Below are positions 14,139 through 19,310 of a DNA stretch of 19,310 bases, piece by piece (positions within the stretch are counted from its first letter, which is position 1; the number at the start of each line of letters is the position of its first letter). The position numbers and the translations under genes were made by a program. Origin of the DNA: Actinomycetota bacterium (GTDB lineage Bacteria > Actinomycetota > Actinomycetes > S36-B12); assembly GCA_003506065.1 (NCBI GenBank), contig DNXA01000212.1, forward strand, positions 1-19,310, in the 5' to 3' direction. Under the pieces are notes generated by a model. That model was not told where the DNA came from. It saw nothing but the letters and a program-made list of their open reading frames with translations, and ran no database searches.

Positions 14139-15163
14139 CTGCGCTGGGCTCACTCCTGCAAGGGGCGGTGCCCTTCGCAGTGCGACTCCATCGAGAGTTC
14201 CGCGGCGTCACTGTGCGCGAGGGGATGCTGATCCAGGGTCCATCCGGATGGGGGGAGTTCTCACCCTTTGAGGACTACGACGACCAGGCCGCGGGCCGTT
14301 GGCTCGGCGGTGCGATTGAAGCAGCCTACGGAACTTGGCCTGATGCCAAGCGTTCCGAGATCAGGGTGAACGCAATCCTTCCGGCCGTCTTGCCGCAGGT
14401 AGCCAGAGAGCTTGCTGAGCAGGCCGCAGTTCGTGATGGCTGCACGACCATCAAGGTCAAGATCACGGGCGACGATGCTGCCGACGAAGCGCGCGTGGCA
14501 GCGGTCCGCGAGGCCCTGGACAGTGTTCTCGGCTATGGAGTCGGACTGATTCGGATAGACGCGAATGCATGCTGGACTTCGGAGCAAGCGATCAGCTCAC
14601 TGAAGAGGTTGGCCGCGTATGGACTTGAGTACGTCGAGCAGCCGGTCGCGAGCAGGGAGGATCTGCGCAGTGTTCGGGCGGCAGTCGATGTGCCGATTGC
14701 TGTTGACGAGTCCATTCGCACTGATCGTGGTGGCGACCCGAGGGCATTGAGCGAACTCGCCGAGATTGCTGACATCGCGATCATCAAGCCGTATCCCGTT
14801 GGGGGAGTGCAACGAGCCATTGATGTGGCAGAGCTTGTGAAGTTGCCAGTCGTGGTGAGCAGTTCGATGGATTCATCCGTTGGCATCTGTGCCTCGCTTG
14901 CGCTTGCCGCTGCACTTGATGTTGATCGGGCCTGTGGTCTTGGCACGGGTGCTTTGCTTGCCACTGATGTGGTCTCACGGCCGCTGGTCCCAACAGCCGG
15001 CGTGATGCGGGTGCAGCGCTTGGCGCCCGATGCAGACGCCCTGGCTGAGGCGCGACAATTGCTCGCGCCGGAGCGAGTCCAGCATTGGCACGAGCGCATC
15101 AGTCGTGCCTGGGAAGCAGGTTCGTCAGAGGCCTGGCGGAAAGTCATCACCTCAAGTGGATGA
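14135..15163 (+). CDS. menC: o-succinylbenzoate synthase MenC
   Basis: This 342-residue enolase-superfamily enzyme dehydrates SHCHC to o-succinylbenzoate. The catalytic Lys pair is in IKVKITG (K107 and K109), the metal ligands are D142 (RIDAN), E169 (VEQP) and D191 (AVDES), and the second-face Lys is K218 (IIKPYPVGG). These are the complete set for OSB synthase. The N-terminal capping segment ([20 protein letters not shown]) is typical of the actinobacterial form. The GTG start overlaps the menB stop by four bases, so translation is probably coupled. Enolase-superfamily members can have racemase side activities, but the position in the men cluster makes MenC the clear choice. Confidence 0.93.
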   Translation: MTALGSLLQGAVPFAVRLHREFRGVTVREGMLIQGPSGWGEFSPFEDYDDQAAGRWLGGAIEAAYGTWPDAKRSEIRVNAILPAVLPQVARELAEQAAVRDGCTTIKVKITGDDAADEARVAAVREALDSVLGYGVGLIRIDANACWTSEQAISSLKRLAAYGLEYVEQPVASREDLRSVRAAVDVPIAVDESIRTDRGGDPRALSELAEIADIAIIKPYPVGGVQRAIDVAELVKLPVVVSSSMDSSVGICASLALAAALDVDRACGLGTGALLATDVVSRPLVPTAGVMRVQRLAPDADALAEARQLLAPERVQHWHERISRAWEAGSSEAWRKVITSSG

Positions 15164-15192
15164 CCTGAACGCGGACATGCAATGGTGAGCGA

Positions 15193-16983
15193 GTGAACCC
15201 AGCAACCGCCATGGCCCGAGTCATCGTCGATGAACTCATCCGCTGCGGAGTCACAGATGTTGTCCTCGCGCCGGGCTCGCGTTCGGCAGCATTGGCGCTG
15301 GCTCTGGCTGCCGCAGAGGGTCGCGGTGACCTGACCTTGCACGTGCGCGTTGATGAGCGCTCCGCAGCTTTTCTCGCACTCGGCCTGGGCAAGGTCAGCG
15401 GGGTGCCGGCGGTCGTCGTGACCACTTCCGGCACAGCTGTGATCAACCTGCACCCGGCCATAGTGGAAGCCGACCATTCGAACGTCCCGATGATCGCCCT
15501 TACAGCAGATCGTCCGGCAGCACTTCGCGGTATCGGCGCCAATCAGACCATCGACCAGGTCGGCGTCTTCGCCGCGAGTGTGCGCGAGGCGATCGACGTT
15601 GCTGCTCCTTCGACCGACATGAGCGAGGCCACGCTCATGTCTCAGGTTCGCGTCTGGCGCTCAACAGTCTCTCGGGCGGTGGCTTCCACCACCGATGTCA
15701 TGCAGTCCGGTCCGGTCCACATCAACGTGCAGTTCAGTGAGCCACTGACTCCTGATTCCGAGCAGACCCCCGACGAGCAGCGCGACATGATGAAGTCGGG
15801 ACCGCTCGCTGGACGCGCAGACGGTCGTCCGTGGACCGCGGATGCCCGCTTGATGGCAGGCATGGGGCTGCCCATCGATGAGATTCTCGAGATGCTGCTT
15901 GATGACTCGACCATCCCCGAGCGAGGGCTGATCATTGTCGGCGATCATGCTGATGGCGAAGCAAGCGATCTGGTGGATGAACTCGGAGATGCGTTGGGGT
16001 GGCCGATCATTGGTGAACCCAGCGGCAATGTCTCAACTTGTGACACCGCACTCGCCCATGGTGCGCTGCTGTTGGCAAGTCCAGGCTTCGCCGAGGCGCA
16101 CATTCCAGATGTCCTGATCACGGTTGGACGCGTTGGACTGAGCCGAGACATCAACAGGCACATCCTTGCGGCAAAACTGCATATCGCTGTCGATGCACAA
16201 CCGCGGTGGAGTGATCCAATGCGCTCTGCAGACGTCGTCGTTGCTGCCTGCCCGCTGCCCCCCACAGTGGCGGACTTGGGAACTGATTGGCTGGAATCCT
16301 GGCAGCGCGCGGATCTGCTTGCGGCAGCAGCAATCGAAACTGTGCTGGCGGGTCCGTTGACTCAATTGACGGGCATGCATGTTGCGCGTGCCTGTGGTCA
16401 GGCGGTTCCCGAGGATGGGATGTTCTTTGTCGGCCCATCGTGGCCGGCTCGGCATGTGTTCAACTTCGCTGCCAATGCGACCGGCAGCGCGGTGACTCTT
16501 GCAAATCGAGGCACATCAGGCATCGATGGCTGCATTTCAACGGCCTGGGGTGCAGCCATTGCTGCGCAGCGCGACAGCGAAGCCGGGTGCATTGCCCTTG
16601 TCGGAGACCTGACCTTTCTCTATGACATCAATGCCTTGCGTGTTCCCCCGAGCGAGGAGATCCCCGACCTCGTGTTCGTGGTGAGCGACAACAATGGCGG
16701 CGGGATCTTCTCAGAGCTCGAGCAGGGGCAGCCTCAGTTCGCCGCAAGCTTTGACCGAGTCTTCGGCACACCACTTGATGCGGACATTCCCGCGAGTGTC
16801 ACCGCACTGGGCTTTCCATGTGCAGTGGCAGGCAGCGTCGCAGAGATCGATGATGCGCTGAAGGCTGCCCTGGAGGCAGGTGGTGTGCACGTAATCGTTG
16901 CGCGCACATGCGAGCGCGTCCACGAGGCCGAGATCCTGATCCAGGTGAAGACAGCAATCGATCAGGCGCTCGCCACCGCCTGA
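15193..16983 (+). CDS. menD: SEPHCHC synthase MenD (thiamine diphosphate enzyme)
   Basis: This 596-residue thiamine-diphosphate enzyme joins isochorismate and 2-oxoglutarate, the committed step of the classical menaquinone route. APGSRSAALALAL (26-38) binds substrate. E55 in HVRVDERSAAFLALGLGK is the conserved cofactor Glu. The Mg/ThDP motif runs from GDLTFLYDIN (about 471) to SDNNGGGIFSEL with N500 and N501. It is about 40 residues longer than the M. tuberculosis protein as I recall it, with the extra length spread in the central domain. The GTG follows menC by 29 bases. Upstream GTG 15185 is in another frame and closes at once, so 15193 is the best start although its ribosome site is weak. 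It converges with menF, leaving a 5-bp gap. Confidence 0.94.
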   Translation: MNPATAMARVIVDELIRCGVTDVVLAPGSRSAALALALAAAEGRGDLTLHVRVDERSAAFLALGLGKVSGVPAVVVTTSGTAVINLHPAIVEADHSNVPMIALTADRPAALRGIGANQTIDQVGVFAASVREAIDVAAPSTDMSEATLMSQVRVWRSTVSRAVASTTDVMQSGPVHINVQFSEPLTPDSEQTPDEQRDMMKSGPLAGRADGRPWTADARLMAGMGLPIDEILEMLLDDSTIPERGLIIVGDHADGEASDLVDELGDALGWPIIGEPSGNVSTCDTALAHGALLLASPGFAEAHIPDVLITVGRVGLSRDINRHILAAKLHIAVDAQPRWSDPMRSADVVVAACPLPPTVADLGTDWLESWQRADLLAAAAIETVLAGPLTQLTGMHVARACGQAVPEDGMFFVGPSWPARHVFNFAANATGSAVTLANRGTSGIDGCISTAWGAAIAAQRDSEAGCIALVGDLTFLYDINALRVPPSEEIPDLVFVVSDNNGGGIFSELEQGQPQFAASFDRVFGTPLDADIPASVTALGFPCAVAGSVAEIDDALKAALEAGGVHVIVARTCERVHEAEILIQVKTAIDQALATA

Positions 16984-16988
16984 CTTTG

Positions 16989-18275
16989 TCAGTGCGCCGA
17001 GAGCGAATCCCTGATCGGCACGAGTTTTGCATTCGACTCGGCCAACTCCTGCGCTGCATTTGATCCCGAGACGATGCCGCACCCTGCAAATGCCCGGATG
17101 CGTCCCTGTGCTTGGTCCACCTGTGCGCATCGCAGTGCAATGCCGAACTCGCCATCGCCATGCGCATCGCACCAGCCAACGGGTCCGGCGTATCGACCAC
17201 GATCCATGCCTTCAAGTTCACGGATGACTTCAAGTGCACGTTCCGTCGGGGTGCCGCACACGGCCGCGGTTGGATGAAGCAGCGCAGCCAATGCCAGCAC
17301 CGGCACGTCATCGGCCAGTCGGCCGGTGACATCGGTACTGAGGTGCTGCACATTGGGCAGCTGCAGAACATGTGGGCCATCAGGCACATCGAGGTCGGTG
17401 CAATGTGCGGCGAGTGCGCGGGCGACTGATCGCACTGCGTACTCATGCTCGGAGAGATCCTTGGGGCTGGCGAGCAGGGCCTCGGCCATGCTCGCATCGG
17501 CCGCCGCATCGCCTTGACGCCGCACCGTGCCGGCGAGCACTCGACTGGTGACGATGTCGCCTGTGCGTCGAACGAGGAGTTCTGGGGTGGCACCGATCAG
17601 CCCGCCGACACTGAAGGTCCAGCACGAGGGATAGGAGCTCGCAAGCGAACTCAGCAGGGATCGCGAATCGAGCGGACCCTCGACGGTTGCGAAGACATCC
17701 CTGGCCAGCACCACCTTGTCCAGTTCGCGTCGATCAATGCGAGCGATGGCTTCATCAACTGCCTGCTGCCATTGGCCAGATGAACGAGTGCCTTCGGTCC
17801 ATTGAACATTCGTGGGCTGCTTGGGAACGCTCACCGCCCGCAGTTCGCTGCGAGGGTCGCCTTCGGAACCGATGACTGTGATCCACGACTGTCCGCGACG
17901 ACGACCGATGAGCACTCGCGGCACGATGATGATCGAATTGCCGGGCTCGGGATCGAAGGCGAAGGAGGCAAAGGCCACCGGACCGGTCCCGGGCATCGCG
18001 ACGGTGTCGTCGATCGAGGCAGTCGCACACAGCCGCGACCACCAGCGTTGTGCCCGGCTGAATCGCTCGGCCCCGCTCACCTCAAGGCTCGCAGCAACGC
18101 CCCAGCCGACCATTCCCTCGCCATTGCGGACCCACGTCACCGCATCGCCTGATGGCAGGAGCGAGAACAGGTTGCCTGGATCATCGAGAGGACGGGTGCG
18201 AACCTGAAGGGGCGCGCCGTGTCGTTCGGTTGCACGCGCAGCGGACATGGCTGGATCAGCCTGGGGATCTGGCAT
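16989..18275 (-). CDS. menF: isochorismate synthase MenF
   Basis: This 428-residue chorismate-binding enzyme isomerises chorismate to isochorismate, the first step of menaquinone synthesis. The general-base Lys is in ELDKVVLARDV (K187). The chorismate-binding core has GATPELLVRR, LAGTVRRQGD, ASPKDLSEHEYAV with E276, LHPTAAVCG (333-341), EGMDRGRYAGPVGW and AGCGIVSGSNAAQELAES. Salicylate and anthranilate synthases share the fold, but the men neighbours support MenF. It stands alone on the minus strand between menD (convergent, 5-bp gap) and menG (divergent, 50 bp). The ATG (18275) has a TAGGCT hexamer 6 bases upstream and no clear Shine-Dalgarno sequence beyond a partial GGAG within that spacer. 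Confidence 0.93.
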   Translation of the reverse strand: MPDPQADPAMSAARATERHGAPLQVRTRPLDDPGNLFSLLPSGDAVTWVRNGEGMVGWGVAASLEVSGAERFSRAQRWWSRLCATASIDDTVAMPGTGPVAFASFAFDPEPGNSIIIVPRVLIGRRRGQSWITVIGSEGDPRSELRAVSVPKQPTNVQWTEGTRSSGQWQQAVDEAIARIDRRELDKVVLARDVFATVEGPLDSRSLLSSLASSYPSCWTFSVGGLIGATPELLVRRTGDIVTSRVLAGTVRRQGDAAADASMAEALLASPKDLSEHEYAVRSVARALAAHCTDLDVPDGPHVLQLPNVQHLSTDVTGRLADDVPVLALAALLHPTAAVCGTPTERALEVIRELEGMDRGRYAGPVGWCDAHGDGEFGIALRCAQVDQAQGRIRAFAGCGIVSGSNAAQELAESNAKLVPIRDSLSAH

Positions 18276-18281
18276 GACTCC

Positions 18282-18287
18282 AGCCTA
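18282..18287 (-). promoter_or_regulatory. candidate -10 box (TAGGCT) for menF
   Basis: On the minus strand TAGGCT is followed by GGAGTC (6 bases) and the menF ATG. This spacing fits a leaderless transcript; the GGAG next to the ATG is too close to act as a normal ribosome site. Confidence 0.4.
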
Positions 18288-18313
18288 GATGCGCTCGTGC
18301 AGGGCATCGGTGC

Positions 18314-18318
18314 AAGGA
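18314..18318 (+). promoter_or_regulatory. ribosome-binding site of menG
   Basis: AAGGA lies 7 bases before the GTG at 18326 and supports that start. I find no convincing TANNNT box at the leaderless distance here, so menG probably has a short leader. Confidence 0.6.
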
Positions 18319-18325
18319 TGCGGGC

Positions 18326-19018
18326 GTGACACGAGCTGACCTGACGAAGGCGCCCACCGATGTGGCGGCGATGTTCGATGGGGTTGCTCAGCGCTATGAC
18401 ATCACCAATGACGTGCTTGCCCTGGGCCAGACGCGGATTTGGCGACGGGCTGTTGTCGCTGCAGTGGATCCCAAGCCTGGCGAGCTGATCCTGGATCTGG
18501 CGGCGGGCACCGGAACCTCAAGTGTGCCCTTCGCCGACGCAGGGGCGCACGTCATTCCCACGGACTTCTCACTTGGGATGCTCCGCGTGGGACGCCAACG
18601 TCAGCCGCGCCTGCCCTTCGTGGCCGGCGATGGCCTGCACCTGCCGTATCGAGATGCCTCATTCGATGCTGCCACGATCTCGTTCGGGCTGCGGAATCTG
18701 TCTGACCGGGCAGCAGGCCTGGCTGAATTTCGGCGGGTGCTGAAGCCGGGGGGGCGGCTGGTGGTCTGCGAGTTCTCGCATCCAACTGTGGCCCCGCTCC
18801 GCACTCTCTACACCGAATACCTCATGCGCGCCTTGCCAGCAGTAGCCACCAAAGTTGCCAGCAACCCCGAGGCCTACGTCTACTTGGCGGAGTCCATTCG
18901 AGCGTGGCCGGCGCAGGCAGAGTTGGCAGACGAGATGCTGGCCTGTGGATTGGTCGAAGTGCAGTGGCGGAACCTGACCGGCGGCATTGTCGCCATCCAT
19001 CGCGCAGTGAACCCGTAA
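18326..19018 (+). CDS. menG: demethylmenaquinone methyltransferase MenG (UbiE family)
   Basis: This 230-residue SAM-dependent methyltransferase makes the last step from demethylmenaquinone to menaquinone. It begins [20 protein letters not shown] and continues [20 protein letters not shown], the UbiE/MenG family opening. SAM motif I is [11 protein letters not shown] (56-66), followed by an acidic PTDFS, a [21 protein letters not shown] segment and [15 protein letters not shown]. The late [17 protein letters not shown] stretch is also typical. GTG 18326 is supported by an AAGGA ribosome site and by the family's N-terminus. The gene is divergent from menF (50 bp) and 96 bases upstream of nuoA, on the same strand. 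That link of quinone synthesis to complex I also occurs in other actinobacteria. Confidence 0.94.
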   Translation: MTRADLTKAPTDVAAMFDGVAQRYDITNDVLALGQTRIWRRAVVAAVDPKPGELILDLAAGTGTSSVPFADAGAHVIPTDFSLGMLRVGRQRQPRLPFVAGDGLHLPYRDASFDAATISFGLRNLSDRAAGLAEFRRVLKPGGRLVVCEFSHPTVAPLRTLYTEYLMRALPAVATKVASNPEAYVYLAESIRAWPAQAELADEMLACGLVEVQWRNLTGGIVAIHRAVNP

Positions 19019-19045
19019 CACGGACGAGAAGGCCGCCACTATGCT
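19015..19045 (+). promoter_or_regulatory. candidate nuo operon promoter
   Basis: GTAACA (19015-19020, over the menG stop codon) and TATGCT (19040-19045) are 19 bases apart and could be -35 and -10 boxes. Transcription would begin near 19051-19052, two or three bases before the Rex operator, leaving a leader of about 63 bases. The -35 match and the long spacer are weak; the -10 is better. Confidence 0.35.
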
Positions 19046-19053
19046 TACGCAGG

Positions 19054-19071
19054 TCGTGAATGTGTTCACAA
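19054..19071 (+). promoter_or_regulatory. Rex operator upstream of nuoA
   Basis: TCGTGAATGTGTTCACAA matches the Rex operator consensus TTGTGAANNNNTTCACAA at 13 of 14 fixed positions; only the second base differs. It lies 43 bases before the nuoA start and just after the candidate promoter. Rex is encoded in this same window at 3468. In Streptomyces the nuo operon is a known Rex target, so repression of complex I when NADH is low is the likely purpose. Confidence 0.83.
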
Positions 19072-19114
19072 TCGCGCAATCTGACCGCCGAGTTCTGAAT
19101 GTGAGGAGTCGTAG

Positions 19115-19310
19115 GTGAACGTCTACACGCCAATCCTCGTATTGGGTGCCCTGGCTTTCGCCTTCGCGCTTTTCTCCGCAGTGATTGCACCGCTCACTGG
19201 CCCCAAGCGCTACAACCGTGCGAAGGTGGATGCCTACGAATGCGGGATCGAACCGACCCCGCAACCCGTTGGTGGTGGCCGTTTTCCGGTGAAGTACTAC
19301 CTGACCGCGA
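19115..19310 (+). CDS. nuoA: NADH-quinone oxidoreductase subunit A (NuoA), 3'-truncated by the window
   Basis: The first 65 codons of nuoA lie at the right edge and the frame stays open. The protein begins MNVYTPILVLGALAFAFALF, a transmembrane helix, then SAVIAPLTGPKRYNRAKVDAYECGIEP, which holds the family's conserved Y-E-C-G segment in the loop between helices one and two, then GGRFPVKYYLTA leading into helix two. NuoA is a small membrane subunit (about 120 residues) of complex I near the quinone channel. GAGGAG (19103-19108) lies six bases before the GTG. As first gene of the nuo operon it is controlled from the region with the Rex operator at 19054-19071. Complex I would reduce the menaquinone made by the neighbouring men genes. 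Confidence 0.93.
   Translation, partial: MNVYTPILVLGALAFAFALFSAVIAPLTGPKRYNRAKVDAYECGIEPTPQPVGGGRFPVKYYLTA

Noticed and set aside
14533..15477. Open 314-codon minus-strand frame opposite menC and menD
   Set aside because: The protein is Ser/Arg/Cys-rich without a domain, and both opposite-strand genes carry complete catalytic motifs.
16799..17593. Open 264-codon minus-strand frame across the menD/menF junction
   Set aside because: It is out of frame with menF, which is real on the same strand; composition is typical of a shadow frame.
19065..19093. TTCACA within the Rex operator as the -35 box of the nuo promoter
   Set aside because: It resembles TTGACA, but no -10 hexamer lies 16-19 bases downstream; the upstream TATGCT is a better candidate.
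1..19310. CRISPR array, tRNA, rRNA, insertion sequence, phage or plasmid genes, riboswitch
   Set aside because: I looked for spaced direct repeats, cloverleaf-like sequences, transposase or integrase motifs and long structured leaders and saw none. A covariance-model search was not possible here.

Overview
This 19.3-kb window comes from a high-GC bacterial chromosome and most likely from an actinomycete (Actinomycetota). The evidence is a 32-residue bS22 ribosomal protein of the actinobacterial type, an actinobacterial Rex, a fused SUMT-like/HemD protein, and a gene order that, from memory, follows Mycobacterium tuberculosis Rv0500A to Rv0558 with the ends of the set pulled together. Genes are packed very tightly. 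No gene-free stretch exceeds 150 bases, several neighbours overlap by four bases, and every convergent pair meets with 5 bp or less between stops or overlaps. I see no tRNA, rRNA, CRISPR, insertion sequence, phage gene or recent foreign insert, so this looks like a core-genome region. The genus cannot be fixed from the sequence; a compact, possibly uncultured aquatic actinomycete would fit.

Layout. Positions 1-686 hold the 3' end of an AcuC-type deacetylase. Next come a small excisionase-type HTH protein, bS22 and a PlsC-like acyltransferase (+ strand), a HAD-IB phosphatase (- strand) and a small glutaredoxin-like protein (+ strand). From 3468 to 10434 a seven-gene + strand run holds rex, the SUMT-like/HemD fusion, a histidine phosphatase, and the complete System II cytochrome c maturation set (ResA-type thioredoxin, CcdA, ResB, CcsB). 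Two small membrane proteins follow (PLDc_N type and DUF4229 type). From 11083 to 19018 lies a menaquinone block: menA and menE on the - strand, menB-menC-menD on the + strand, menF on the - strand and menG on the + strand. The window ends in the first 65 codons of nuoA.

The genes form a respiratory-chain supply region. It contains a redox sensor (Rex, NADH/NAD+), a haem pathway step, haem attachment to c-type cytochromes, quinone synthesis from chorismate to menaquinone (MenF, D, C, E, B, A, G; MenH and the DHNA-CoA thioesterase are not seen) and the entry to complex I. Control is partly visible: a near-perfect Rex operator lies in front of nuoA.

I did not find a wholly new system. The points most worth a second look are the Rex operator at nuoA; the absence of hemA and hemC between rex and hemD, and of hemB after it; a SUMT domain with altered signature residues; competing start sites for that fusion protein; an E. 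coli-type (bicarbonate-type) MenB in an actinobacterial cluster; and a recurrent TANNNT hexamer 6-7 bases before start codons that predicts leaderless transcripts, including two back-to-back divergent pairs.
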